NCBI RefSeq assembly: GCF_002018875.1 | Contig: NZ_MVOL01000008.1 | Coordinates: 62,001 to 126,000 of the forward strand | Length of the DNA stretch: 64,000 bases | Reading direction: 5' to 3' | Source: Pseudomonas sp. MF4836 | GTDB taxonomy: Bacteria; Pseudomonadota; Gammaproteobacteria; Pseudomonadales; Pseudomonadaceae | Shown: positions 17,567 to 26,086 of the stretch, in pieces | Layout: the number at the start of each line of letters is the position of its first letter | Numbering within the stretch: position 1 is the stretch's first letter | Notes under the pieces: model-generated | Database searches by the model: none | Seen by the model: only the letters and a program-made list of their open reading frames with translations | Told to the model about the DNA's origin: nothing | Translations under genes and position numbers: made by a program

Positions 17567-17917
17567 ATGTTGCGAATTCGTGGAAGCATCGGCGACTGGC
17601 CGGTGGATTTGACCCTGGAGCTGGACGCCGGCGACTGGGCGCAGTTGGGCGCGCAGTTGCAGGCGAGCAAGCCTGAAACCGCAGCCACGCCGGCCAAGCC
17701 GGTGAATCAGGATGACGCGCTGTGGCTGATCGCCAAGGATCTGCTGCGCAAGGCCGGGCAGCTCAGTGGCCCGGACCTGCTGGAACAACTCGAAGGCCTG
17801 ACCGGCAGCGCCGCGGCGGGCAAGCGCCTGTTGGTGCGCCTGCGCCATTGCGCCGAGGTCAAGGTGGTGAGCGGCGCCGATACGCCGCTCTACAGCTGGG
17901 TGCAACAGGCTCAGTAG
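17567..17917 (+). CDS. Small conserved-looking protein of unknown function
   Basis: A 116-residue protein. I do not recognise a named family. It begins MLRIRGSIGDWPVDLTLELDAGDWAQ, has an Ala/Pro linker and a C-terminal helical part with LWLIAKDLLRKAGQLSGPDLLEQLEGL. No signal peptide or membrane helix. ATG at 17567 has GGAGC 8-12 bp upstream. The gene diverges from zrgA and overlaps cnoX by 7 bp at the 3' end (convergent). It may be cytosolic and coil-rich. It could be zinc-regulated through the shared intergenic region, but this is only suggested by position. Confidence 0.7.
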   Translation: MLRIRGSIGDWPVDLTLELDAGDWAQLGAQLQASKPETAATPAKPVNQDDALWLIAKDLLRKAGQLSGPDLLEQLEGLTGSAAAGKRLLVRLRHCAEVKVVSGADTPLYSWVQQAQ

Positions 17918-18783
17918 AGGGCGGCGAACAGCTTGCGGCGGTAGGTGGTCACCAGCGGGTGATCGTTGCCCAGCAGTTCGAACACTTGCAGCAAGGTCTT
18001 GTGCGGCAGACCTTCGTTGTAGCTGCGGTTACGGATAAACAGCTTGAGCAGGGCGTCCAGCGCGGCGTCGTACTGCTGGCGTGCCAGTTGCTGGATCGCC
18101 AGTTGGTAGATGGCCTCATCGTCCTGCGGGTTTTGCGCCAGGCGCGCCTTGAGGTCGGCGGCGTCCGGCAGATCAGCGGCTTGCTTGAGGAAGGTGATCT
18201 GGGCCTTGGCCCCGGCCAGCGCGGCTTTGTGCTCATCGCTTTTGACCGCGTCGAGCACGGTCTGGGCTTCGTCCAGTTCGCCGCGCTCGGCCAGGCAGCG
18301 GGCATAGAGAATCAGCGCCTTGGCGTTGCTGTTGTCTTCACCAAGCAGGGCCGTGAGGACGGCTTCGGCATCGGCGATCCGGCCTTCGGCAAACAGCGCC
18401 TCGGCCTGCTCCAGCGGGTCGGCGGCGGCCGGTGGCGGCATCTGCACATGGGGTTCGAGCATGGCGCGGACCGCGGACTCAGGTTGTGCGCCAGCAAAGC
18501 CGTCGACCGGCTGGCCGTCCTTGAACAGCACCACGGTCGGCAGGCTGCGAATGCCGAAGCGGGCGACGATGTCCGGCTCGATATCGCAATTGACCTTGGC
18601 CAGCAGCAGTTCGCCCTGATAGCTCTCGGCAATTTGCTGCAGCATGGGCATCAGCGCCTTGCAGGGCGCGCACCATTCGGCCCAGAAATCCACCAGCACC
18701 GGCTTGTGGAACGAGTTTTCGATCACCGACTGGTCGAAGTCGGCAGTGCTGGCGTCGAAGATGTACGGCGTGTCCTGGCTCAT
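17911..18783 (-). CDS. cnoX: Thioredoxin-fold co-chaperone CnoX (YbbN)
   Basis: A 290-residue protein: an N-terminal thioredoxin domain (residues about 1-115) with the active site WCAPCK (in LVDFWAEWCAPCK) and the cis-proline loop RSLPTVVLF, then a TPR-like helical region (EQAEALFAEGRIADAEAVLTAL, and so on). This is the YbbN/CnoX architecture. E. coli CnoX lacks the first active-site Cys (SXXC); here CAPC is intact, so redox activity is expected. Such proteins protect substrates from aggregation and hand them to chaperonins. ATG at 18783 is chosen because the thioredoxin domain follows at once. Confidence 0.93.
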   Translation of the reverse strand: MSQDTPYIFDASTADFDQSVIENSFHKPVLVDFWAEWCAPCKALMPMLQQIAESYQGELLLAKVNCDIEPDIVARFGIRSLPTVVLFKDGQPVDGFAGAQPESAVRAMLEPHVQMPPPAAADPLEQAEALFAEGRIADAEAVLTALLGEDNSNAKALILYARCLAERGELDEAQTVLDAVKSDEHKAALAGAKAQITFLKQAADLPDAADLKARLAQNPQDDEAIYQLAIQQLARQQYDAALDALLKLFIRNRSYNEGLPHKTLLQVFELLGNDHPLVTTYRRKLFAALY

Positions 18784-18852
18784 GGGGAATCTCGAAAAGC
18801 GGGAATGGGGCAACTATAAAGGGTGCCGGGGGGTAGCCGGAAGCGTCAGCCG

Positions 18853-19518
18853 CTACGGCTCGCCGGGGCGCTGTGCGTGATACAGGCTCACATCGCGAAA
18901 CTCCCAGGGTTCGGCCAGGTCCGGCAGGGTCAGGGCATGCAGCATGCCCAGGCGCTGATAGAGCGGATGCTGGAAATCCTTGACCCGCGAGTCGGCCACC
19001 AGCGCCTGGCGGCCACGGCTGAGGAACTGGTCCAGCAGCGGCAGGTTGGCCCGGTCATAGAGCACGTCGGCCACCAGGATCAGGTCGAAACGATCGGCCT
19101 CGGCAAAAAAATCCGTGGAGTAGCTCAGTTGCACGTCATTGAGCTCGGCATTGGCCTGGCAGGCGGCGATGGCCAGCGGGTCGAGGTCGCAGGCCACCAC
19201 TTCCAGCGCGCCAGCCTTGGCGGCGGCAATCCCCGCGACTCCCGAGCCGGCGCCAAAGTCCAGGACCCGCTTGCCTCGCACCCACTGCGGGTGCTCGGCC
19301 AGGTAGCGCGCCAGGGCCAGGCCGCTGGCCCAGCAGAAGCTCCAGTACGGCGGCTCGTGGAGAATGCGGCGGGTTTCTTCCGGGGTGAAGGCGCGGTCCA
19401 TGTTGTCGGCGTCGATCAGCCAGAGTCGCAGCTCGGTCTGCGGCAGCCCGCAGGCCACCAGTTGCGCATCGCCGAGCAGCTCGCTCAGGGCCTGTTGCAG
19501 GTCGAGCGGTGGGGTCAT
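18853..19518 (-). CDS. Class I SAM-dependent methyltransferase
   Basis: A 221-residue Rossmann methyltransferase: motif I VLDFGAGSGVAGIAAAK, an Asp-containing VVACDLDP (motif II) and LILVADVLYDRAN (motif IV), then VADSRVKD. It resembles the family of nicotinamide/ETF-beta-lysine methyltransferase-like proteins, with an upstream PPYWSFCWASGLALARYL segment. The substrate is unknown. It overlaps the lipoprotein gene upstream by 4 bp, so the two are co-translated. Confidence 0.88.
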   Translation of the reverse strand: MTPPLDLQQALSELLGDAQLVACGLPQTELRLWLIDADNMDRAFTPEETRRILHEPPYWSFCWASGLALARYLAEHPQWVRGKRVLDFGAGSGVAGIAAAKAGALEVVACDLDPLAIAACQANAELNDVQLSYSTDFFAEADRFDLILVADVLYDRANLPLLDQFLSRGRQALVADSRVKDFQHPLYQRLGMLHALTLPDLAEPWEFRDVSLYHAQRPGEP

Positions 19519-19973
19519 GGTGCTTTGACGAACTGCAGCTGGCCCAGGGCCTGGGTGGTGGCCTGCTCGACCCGTCGCGCCGGCAGGTGCAGGATCAGTT
19601 GCCCGGATTGGCTGGCGCGGCCACGCAACTCGACCCGCGCACCGGCGGGGAAGGCTTCCGGGTTGAAACGCAGGCGAAACGGCAGGATCTTGCCGGTGCC
19701 GATCAGATTGCTGTTGGCCAGCAGGCGCTGCGGCCGCCCGCGCTCGTCGATCACCAGCAGCGCCAGTTCGACTTCCGCGCCGGCCGGCACCCCATCCAGG
19801 GTGCCGCTCAGTTCACGCTGATAGGCCGGCAAAGGGCCGAGGTCGGTGGCTTCCTGGGCTTTTTTTACCGTTTGCTGCGAGCTGGGGGCGGGGGCCGCGG
19901 GCTTTGGGGTATCGCTGCTGCAGGCGACCAGCAGGCTGAAAAGGCTGAGCAAAACGAGCGGTCGTAACGGCAT
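19515..19973 (-). CDS. YbaY-family lipoprotein
   Basis: A 152-residue lipoprotein: a lipobox at LLSLFSLLVACSSD gives Cys 21, followed by a Pro/Ala linker and a beta-rich domain with RELSGTLDGVPAGAEVELALLVIDERG and a conserved FRLRFNPEAFPAGARVELRGR. The YbaY-like fold is suggested by this order; function unknown. First gene of a two-gene operon with the methyltransferase (ATGA overlap). ATG at 19973 begins the signal peptide. Confidence 0.8.
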   Translation of the reverse strand: MPLRPLVLLSLFSLLVACSSDTPKPAAPAPSSQQTVKKAQEATDLGPLPAYQRELSGTLDGVPAGAEVELALLVIDERGRPQRLLANSNLIGTGKILPFRLRFNPEAFPAGARVELRGRASQSGQLILHLPARRVEQATTQALGQLQFVKAP

Positions 19974-20102
19974 GTGAAGCTCCAACAGGGCGAAATTCCA
20001 TGTGCGAAACATAATAGTCGGTCTGTATACCGTAAAGGCTATGGCTTGTCTTGCCAGTGGGATGCGCTACCATGGCCCTCCCATTTTTTGTTGCCTGCCA
20101 CC

Positions 20103-20567
20103 ATGCACTGTCCCTTCTGCGGTGCCAACGACACCAAGGTCATCGACTCGCGACTGGTCGCCGAAGGCGAGCAGGTCCGCCGCCGGCGTGAATGCCTGGC
20201 CTGTGGTGAGCGTTTCACCACCTTCGAAACCGCCGAACTGGTGTTGCCGCGCCTGATCAAGACCGATGGCAGCCGCCAGCCGTTCGACGAAGAAAAACTG
20301 CGCGCCGGAATGCAGCGCGCCCTGGAAAAACGCCCGGTCAGTGTCGAACGCCTCGAAGCCGCGCTGGTGCACATCAAGCACAAGCTGCGGGCCACGGGCG
20401 AGCGCGAGGTCAAGTCGCTGGTGGTGGGTGAACTGGTGATGGCCGAGTTGCAGAAGCTCGATGAAGTCGCCTATATCCGTTTCGCTTCGGTCTACCGACG
20501 CTTCCAGGACCTCAACGAGTTCCGCGAAGAAATCGACCGCCTGGCCCGCGAGCCGGTCAAGGAATGA
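20103..20567 (+). CDS. nrdR: Transcriptional repressor NrdR
   Basis: A 154-residue protein: zinc-ribbon MHCPFCGANDTKV with CLACGERFTTFE (the second Cys pair), then an ATP-cone domain (about 46-140). NrdR senses (d)ATP and represses ribonucleotide reductase operons by binding NrdR boxes. In Pseudomonas it is placed just before ribD, as here; the 4-bp ATGA overlap suggests coupling to ribD. The ribosome site before ATG 20103 is weak. Confidence 0.96.
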   Translation: MHCPFCGANDTKVIDSRLVAEGEQVRRRRECLACGERFTTFETAELVLPRLIKTDGSRQPFDEEKLRAGMQRALEKRPVSVERLEAALVHIKHKLRATGEREVKSLVVGELVMAELQKLDEVAYIRFASVYRRFQDLNEFREEIDRLAREPVKE

Positions 20568-21697
20568 ACACCTCCTCCGAGCAGGCCGTACTCGACGCCC
20601 ATTACATGGCGCGCGCTCTGGAACTGGCCCGCAAAGGCCACTACAGCACCCACCCCAACCCCCGTGTCGGTTGCGTCATCGTGCGTGACGGGCAGATCGT
20701 CGGTGAAGGCTGGCACGAGCGGGCCGGCGAGCCCCATGCCGAAGTGCATGCCTTGCGCGCCGCCGGCGTCAACGCCCGGGGGGCCACGGCCTACGTCACC
20801 CTCGAACCCTGCAGCCATTACGGCCGTACCCCGCCGTGCGCCGATGCCCTGGTCGGTGCCGGCGTGGCGCGGGTGGTCGCGGCGATGCAGGACCCCAACC
20901 CGGAAGTGGCCGGGCGCGGCATGCAGCGCCTGGCCCAGGCCGGCATCGCCATTGCCAGCGGTGTGCTGGAAGGCGAGGCGCGGGCCCTCAACCAGGGCTT
21001 TCTGAAACGCATGGAACAGGGTTTGCCGTTTGTGCGGGTCAAGCTGGCCATGAGCCTGGACGGGCGTACCGCCATGGCCAGTGGCGAGAGCCAGTGGATC
21101 ACCGGCCCGGCGGCGCGTTCCGCGGTCCAGCGTTTGCGGGCCCAGGCCAGCGTGGTCCTGACCGGCGCCGACACCGTGCTGGCCGACGGCGCGCGGCTGA
21201 CCGTGCGCGCCGCCGAACTGGGGCTGGACCCGGAGCAGACGGCCCTGGCCATGAGCCGCCCACCGCTGCGGGTATTGATCGATGGCCGCCTGCGGGTGCC
21301 GCTGGATGCGCCGTTCTTCAAGGCCGGCCCGGCGCTGGTCGCCACCTGTGTCGCCGTGGAAGAACAGTACGCCAACGGTCCGGAATGCCTGATCGTGCCC
21401 GGCGTTGACGGCCAGGTCGACCTGCACCAGTTGCTGCGCCAGCTGGCCGCCCGCGGCGTCAACGAGGTGCTGGTGGAAGCCGGCCCGAGCCTGGCCGGCG
21501 CCTTTGCCCAGCAGGGCCTGGTGGATGAGTACCAGATCTTCGTCGCCGGCAAGTTTCTCGGCTCCACGGCCCGGCCGCTGCTCGACTGGCCCCTGGCGCA
21601 GATGAGCGAGGCGCCTTTGCTGCAGATCATTGACATGCGCGCTGTCGGCGATGACTGGCGAGTCACTGCCATTCCTCGGCCGGCGACGAGCGTATAA
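20564..21697 (+). CDS. ribD: Bifunctional riboflavin deaminase/reductase RibD
   Basis: A 377-residue protein. The N-terminal deaminase has the zinc-binding HAEVHALRAAG and PCSHYGRTPPCADAL motifs; the C-terminal reductase part has VKLAMSLDGRTAMASGES and VLVEAGPSLAGAF. It makes 5-amino-6-(ribitylamino)uracil phosphate from the GTP cyclohydrolase II product. Follows nrdR with a 4-bp overlap; the next gene, riboflavin synthase, starts 46 bp on. Confidence 0.96.
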   Translation: MNTSSEQAVLDAHYMARALELARKGHYSTHPNPRVGCVIVRDGQIVGEGWHERAGEPHAEVHALRAAGVNARGATAYVTLEPCSHYGRTPPCADALVGAGVARVVAAMQDPNPEVAGRGMQRLAQAGIAIASGVLEGEARALNQGFLKRMEQGLPFVRVKLAMSLDGRTAMASGESQWITGPAARSAVQRLRAQASVVLTGADTVLADGARLTVRAAELGLDPEQTALAMSRPPLRVLIDGRLRVPLDAPFFKAGPALVATCVAVEEQYANGPECLIVPGVDGQVDLHQLLRQLAARGVNEVLVEAGPSLAGAFAQQGLVDEYQIFVAGKFLGSTARPLLDWPLAQMSEAPLLQIIDMRAVGDDWRVTAIPRPATSV

Positions 21698-21743
21698 TCG
21701 CCGGCTTTCGCCGAGCGGCGGACCCGTTCTCGAGGAGGACTCC

Positions 21744-22418
21744 ATGTTTACAGGCATCATCGAATCCATCGGCAGCATCCGTGCATTGACCCCAAAAGGC
21801 GGAGATGTGCGGGTCTACGTAGAAACCGGCAAGCTTGACCTGGCCGACGTCAAACTGGGCGACAGCATCGCGGTGAACGGCGTCTGCCTGACCGCCGTGG
21901 AATTGCCCGGCAATGGGTTCCTGGCCGATGTCAGTCGCGAAACCCTCGACTGCACCGCCATGAACGACCTCAAGACCGGCAGCCCGGTCAACCTGGAAAA
22001 AGCCCTGACCCCGACCACCCGTCTCGGCGGACATCTGGTCAGCGGCCACGTCGACGGTGTCGGCGAAGTGGTTGCCCGCACTGAAAACGCCCGGGCCGTG
22101 GAGTTTCGCATCCGCGCTCCCAAGGAATTGGCCAAGTACATCGCGCACAAGGGCTCGATCACCGTCGACGGCACCAGCCTGACCGTGAACGCCGTGGACG
22201 GCGCCGAGTTCCTGCTGACGATCATCCCCCACACCCTGAGCGAGACCATCATGGCTTCGTACCAGCCTGGGCGTCGGGTGAACCTGGAAGTCGACCTGCT
22301 GGCCCGTTACCTGGAGCGTCTGCTGCTGGGGGACAAGGCCGCGGAGTCGAGCCTTGCTCAAGGCCAGGGCAACATTACCGAAAGCTTTCTGGCCGCCAAC
22401 GGCTACCTCAAATCCTGA
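21744..22418 (+). CDS. ribC: Riboflavin synthase, alpha subunit
   Basis: A 224-residue protein with two lumazine-binding repeats: MFTGIIESIGSIR at the start, then GVCLTAVE, and a second GHLVSGHVDGVGEV / GTSLTVNAVDG repeat. Converts two 6,7-dimethyl-8-ribityllumazine into riboflavin. A strong GAGGAGG ribosome site precedes ATG 21744. This gene is named ribC or ribE depending on the species. I see no FMN riboswitch in the 46-bp gap upstream. Confidence 0.94.
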   Translation: MFTGIIESIGSIRALTPKGGDVRVYVETGKLDLADVKLGDSIAVNGVCLTAVELPGNGFLADVSRETLDCTAMNDLKTGSPVNLEKALTPTTRLGGHLVSGHVDGVGEVVARTENARAVEFRIRAPKELAKYIAHKGSITVDGTSLTVNAVDGAEFLLTIIPHTLSETIMASYQPGRRVNLEVDLLARYLERLLLGDKAAESSLAQGQGNITESFLAANGYLKS

Positions 22419-22434
22419 CCCAAGGGGGTGCCGC

Positions 22435-23526
22435 GTGGCGCTCAACAGCATCGAAGAACTGGTTGAAGACATCCGCCAAGGCAAGATGGTCATCCTCATG
22501 GATGACGAAGACCGCGAGAACGAAGGCGACCTGATCATGGCTGCCGAGTGCTGCAAGGCCGAACACATCAACTTCATGGCCAAGCACGCCCGTGGCCTGA
22601 TCTGCATGCCCATGAGCCGCGAGCGCTGCGAACTGCTCAAGCTGCCGTTGATGGCGCCGCGCAACGGCTCCGGGTTCGGCACCAAGTTCACCGTTTCCAT
22701 CGAGGCCACCGAAGGCGTGACCACCGGCATCTCCGCCGCCGACCGCGCGCGTACCGTGCAGGCCGCTGCCGCCAAGGATGCCAAGGCTGAAGACATCGTC
22801 AGCCCCGGCCACATCTTCCCGCTGATGGCCCAGCCGGGCGGCACCCTGGCTCGCGCCGGCCACACCGAAGCTGCCTGCGACCTGGCGCGCATGGCCGGTT
22901 TCGAGCCAAGCGGGGTGATCTGCGAAGTGATGAATGACGACGGCACCATGTCCCGTCGCACCGAGCTGGAAGCCTTCGCCGCCGAGCACAACATCAAGAT
23001 CGGCACCATCGCCGACCTGATTCACTACCGGATGATCCACGAACGTACCGTTCAGCGGATTGCCGAGCAGCCGCTGGACAGCGAACTGGGCCAGTTCAAC
23101 CTGGTGACCTATCGTGATTCAGTGGAAGGCGACGTGCACATGGCACTGACCCTGGGCGAGATCTGCGCCGAACAACCGACCCTGGTCCGGGTGCACAACA
23201 TGGACCCGCTGCGCGACCTGCTGATGGTCAAGCAGCCCGGCCGCTGGAGCCTGCGCGCGGCCATGGCCACGGTGGCCGAGGCCGGCAGCGGCGTCGTGCT
23301 GCTGCTGGGTCACCCGCTGGATGGCGACGTGCTGCTGGCGCACATCCGCGAAACCGCCGAGCACATTCCGGCGAAAAAACCGACCACCTACAGCATCGTT
23401 GGTGCCGGTTCGCAGATCCTGCGGGACCTGGGCGTACGCAAAATGCGCCTGATGAGTGCACCCATGAAGTTTAATGCGATATCCGGTTTCGACCTGGAAG
23501 TTGTAGAATACGTGCCCTCCGAATAA
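22435..23526 (+). CDS. ribBA: DHBP synthase fused to a degenerate GTP cyclohydrolase II domain (RibBA/RibBX)
   Basis: A 363-residue protein from GTG at 22435 (AAGGGGG about 7 bp upstream). Residues 1 to about 200 form DHBP synthase, with DDEDRENEGDL and RARTVQ. The C-terminal half looks like GTP cyclohydrolase II (TYRDSVEGDVHMALTLGEI, NMDPLRDL, ILRDLGVRKMRLMSAP), but the Cys-rich zinc site of RibA (ECLTGDALFSQRCDCG) is absent: only one Cys remains in the half. So only the DHBP part should be active. The intact RibA at 26956 fills the gap. Confidence 0.93.
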   Translation: MALNSIEELVEDIRQGKMVILMDDEDRENEGDLIMAAECCKAEHINFMAKHARGLICMPMSRERCELLKLPLMAPRNGSGFGTKFTVSIEATEGVTTGISAADRARTVQAAAAKDAKAEDIVSPGHIFPLMAQPGGTLARAGHTEAACDLARMAGFEPSGVICEVMNDDGTMSRRTELEAFAAEHNIKIGTIADLIHYRMIHERTVQRIAEQPLDSELGQFNLVTYRDSVEGDVHMALTLGEICAEQPTLVRVHNMDPLRDLLMVKQPGRWSLRAAMATVAEAGSGVVLLLGHPLDGDVLLAHIRETAEHIPAKKPTTYSIVGAGSQILRDLGVRKMRLMSAPMKFNAISGFDLEVVEYVPSE

Positions 23527-23617
23527 AGGCTGGTCGTTTCCGGCTTGAAATTCGCGGTTCAAATATCACTGAAGGGCGCGCACCGAGCGCGCTCTGGCTC
23601 TTTAAGAGATTTGTCGA

Positions 23618-24094
23618 ATGACCCTGAAGACCATCGAAGGTACCTTCATCGCCCCTAAAGGCCGCTACGCCCTGGTGGTCGGCCGCTTCAACAGCTTCGT
23701 CGTTGAAAGCCTGGTCAGCGGTGCCGTTGACGCCCTGGTTCGCCACGGTGTGAGCGAAAGCGACATCACCATCATCCGCGCACCTGGCGCCTTCGAGATT
23801 CCGCTGGTTGCGCAGAAAGTCGCGCAGCAAAGCGAATACGCGGCAATCATCGCCCTGGGCGCGGTCATTCGTGGCGGCACTCCGCACTTCGAATACGTGG
23901 CTGGCGAATGCACCAAGGGCCTGGCCCAGGTGTCCATGGAGTTCGGCGTACCGGTTGCGTTCGGCGTGCTGACCGTTGACTCCATCGAACAAGCCATCGA
24001 GCGTTCCGGCACCAAGGCCGGCAACAAAGGTGCTGAAGCTGCCCTGTCCGCCCTGGAAATGGTCAGCCTGCTGGCGCAGTTGGAGGCCAAGTGA
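23618..24094 (+). CDS. ribH: 6,7-dimethyl-8-ribityllumazine synthase
   Basis: A 158-residue protein with ALVVGRFNSFVVESLV (substrate-binding), IIRAPGAFEIPLVAQ, ALGAVIRGGTPHFEYVAGE and VAFGVLTVDS. Condenses DHBP with the RibD product; builds icosahedral or pentameric assemblies. It follows ribBA by 91 bp, a gap with an inverted repeat GGGCGCGC/GAGCGCGCTC near 23573-23596, and overlaps nusB by 4 bp. Confidence 0.96.
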   Translation: MTLKTIEGTFIAPKGRYALVVGRFNSFVVESLVSGAVDALVRHGVSESDITIIRAPGAFEIPLVAQKVAQQSEYAAIIALGAVIRGGTPHFEYVAGECTKGLAQVSMEFGVPVAFGVLTVDSIEQAIERSGTKAGNKGAEAALSALEMVSLLAQLEAK

Positions 24095-24591
24095 TTAGCG
24101 ACGAAAGCGATCGTTTCAACCCGCGCGATCCCAAGCCTGCGGACGCTGGCAAGCCATCCAAGAGCGCCAAGCGCCGCGAAGCCCGTCAGCTCGCGACTCA
24201 GGCGCTGTACCAATGGCACATGGCCAAGCACTCGCTGAACGAGATCGAAGCGCAGTTTCGGGTCGACAACGATTTCACCGACATCGACGGTGCCTACTTC
24301 CGCGAGATCCTTCACGGAGTTCCAGCCCACAAGGGTGAGATCGACAGCGCTCTCGTGCCTTGCCTGGACATCACCATCGACGAGTTGGACCCGGTCGAGC
24401 TGGCGGTCCTGCGCCTCTCCACCTGGGAACTGCTCAAGCGCGTCGACGTGCCATACCGCGTTGTGATCAACGAAGGTATCGAGCTGGCCAAGGTTTTCGG
24501 TTCCACCGACGGCCACAAGTTCGTCAACGGCGTACTCGACAAACTGGCCCCACGCTTGCGTGAAGCTGAAGTGAAGGCGTTCAAGCGCTGA
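24091..24591 (+). CDS. nusB: Transcription antitermination factor NusB
   Basis: A 166-residue NusB: KRREARQLATQALYQWHMAKHS begins the helical fold, LAVLRLSTWELL and GIELAKVFGSTDGHKFVNGVLDKLA are conserved segments. Starts with GTG at 24091, overlapping the ribH stop (GTGA). It binds boxA RNA with NusE in ribosomal RNA transcription complexes. Confidence 0.96.
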   Translation: MISDESDRFNPRDPKPADAGKPSKSAKRREARQLATQALYQWHMAKHSLNEIEAQFRVDNDFTDIDGAYFREILHGVPAHKGEIDSALVPCLDITIDELDPVELAVLRLSTWELLKRVDVPYRVVINEGIELAKVFGSTDGHKFVNGVLDKLAPRLREAEVKAFKR

Positions 24592-24609
24592 TTCGCGCTT
24601 GCAGCTGCC

Positions 24610-25575
24610 ATGGGCGAGTTTGAGCTGATCCGTAACTTCTTCGCTGCCGCGCCTTGTGCGCAGGGCGGCGAGGGCGTTGCACTGGGGATCGGCGACGACT
24701 GCGCCTTGCTGGCCGTGCCGTTTGGCGAGCAGTTGGCAGTGTCCACCGATACCCTGGTGGCCGGCGTGCATTTTGCCGACCCCTGTGATCCCTTTCTGCT
24801 CGGCCAGCGTTCGCTGGCGGTGGCAGTCAGCGACCTGGCAGCCATGGGCGCCAGTCCCCTCGCATTTACCCTTGCCCTGACACTGCCGACGGTCGAAGCC
24901 GATTGGCTGCAACGCTATGCCCGTGGCTTGAATGCCATGGCGCAGAGCTGTGGGGTGCAGTTGGTGGGCGGCGACACCACCCGCGGACCGCTGGCGCTGA
25001 CCCTGACCGTCTTCGGCCGCGTGCCGGTCGGCCAGGCCCTGACTCGCAGCGGCGCGCAACCCGGCGACCTGCTGTGCGTCGGCGGCGAGTTGGGGAATGC
25101 CGCCGGGGCCTTGCCCCTGGTGCTGGGCCAGCGCAGCGCCGAACCGGCCATCGCCGAACCGCTGCTGGCTCACTACTGGTCGCCGCAACCGCAACTGGCC
25201 CTGGGCCAGGCATTGCGGGGCAAGGCCAGCGCGGCGTTGGATATTTCCGATGGGCTGTTGGCCGATTGCGGGCACATCGCCCTGGCTTCAGCTGTCGGCT
25301 TGCTGATCGAAAGTGAAAAGCTGCCGATGTCCCGGGCATTGCTGGGCTTTCTCGGTGAGAATGCCGCCCGGGTTGCCGCCCTCAGTGGCGGTGACGATTA
25401 TGTGCTGGCGTTCACTCTGCCCCCTGCCGAGCTGCCGCCGTTGCTGGCTGACGGCTGGCCGGTGCACGTGGTCGGCCGGGTCGTGGCCGGGCAGGGCGTG
25501 ACCCTGCTGGATGCCGCCGGCCAAGACATCACCCCGGGCGTCCGGGGTTATCAACATTTTCGGGAGACACCGTGA
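24610..25575 (+). CDS. thiL: Thiamine-monophosphate kinase
   Basis: A 321-residue ThiL: MGEFELIRNFFA, GIGDDCALL (nucleotide loop), STDTLVAGVHF, AVAVSDLAAMGA, LVGGDTTRGP and DISDGLLADCGHIALAS. Phosphorylates thiamine phosphate to the diphosphate. Follows nusB by 18 bp and overlaps pgpA by 4 bp. Confidence 0.96.
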   Translation: MGEFELIRNFFAAAPCAQGGEGVALGIGDDCALLAVPFGEQLAVSTDTLVAGVHFADPCDPFLLGQRSLAVAVSDLAAMGASPLAFTLALTLPTVEADWLQRYARGLNAMAQSCGVQLVGGDTTRGPLALTLTVFGRVPVGQALTRSGAQPGDLLCVGGELGNAAGALPLVLGQRSAEPAIAEPLLAHYWSPQPQLALGQALRGKASAALDISDGLLADCGHIALASAVGLLIESEKLPMSRALLGFLGENAARVAALSGGDDYVLAFTLPPAELPPLLADGWPVHVVGRVVAGQGVTLLDAAGQDITPGVRGYQHFRETP

Positions 25576-26075
25576 CAGATCATCCCAAGCAGGTTCCGGC
25601 CGAGTTCGTGCCGCCATCGGTATGGCGCAATCCTTGGCACTTCCTGGCTTTCGGCTTTGGTTCGGGAACCTTGCCCAAGGCTCCCGGCACCTGGGGCTCG
25701 CTGGTTGCGCTACCGTTTATCCCGTTGTGGCAGATGCTGCCGGACTGGGGCTACTGGCTGATGCTCGGCATCACCATGCTGTTCGGCTTCTGGCTGTGTG
25801 GCAAAGTGGCCGACGATCTGCGGGTACACGACCACGAAGGCATCGTCTGGGACGAAATGGTCGGCATGTGGATCACCCTGTGGCTGGTACCCGAAGGCTG
25901 GTACTGGCTGCTGGCGGGGTTCCTGATGTTCCGCTTCTTTGACATCCTCAAGCCCTGGCCGATTCGCTGGATCGACCGGCATGTGCACGGCGGCGTCGGC
26001 ATCATGCTTGATGACGTGTTGGCTGGGGTCTTCGCCTGGCTGGCGATGCAAGGACTGGTGTGGTGCTTCACTTGA
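25572..26075 (+). CDS. pgpA: Phosphatidylglycerophosphatase A
   Basis: A 167-residue inner-membrane enzyme with PKAPGTWGSLVALP, VHDHEGIVWDEMVGMWITL and FRFFDILKPWPIRWID, all hallmarks of PgpA. Removes phosphate from phosphatidylglycerophosphate. GTG start at 25572 within the thiL stop (GTGA). Confidence 0.95.
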   Translation: MTDHPKQVPAEFVPPSVWRNPWHFLAFGFGSGTLPKAPGTWGSLVALPFIPLWQMLPDWGYWLMLGITMLFGFWLCGKVADDLRVHDHEGIVWDEMVGMWITLWLVPEGWYWLLAGFLMFRFFDILKPWPIRWIDRHVHGGVGIMLDDVLAGVFAWLAMQGLVWCFT

Positions 26076-26086
26076 GGGATTAAGGC

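Noticed and set aside
21698..21743. FMN riboswitch before riboflavin synthase, also sought at 23527-23617
   Set aside because: The gaps are 46 and 91 bp, too short and without the conserved FMN element pattern.
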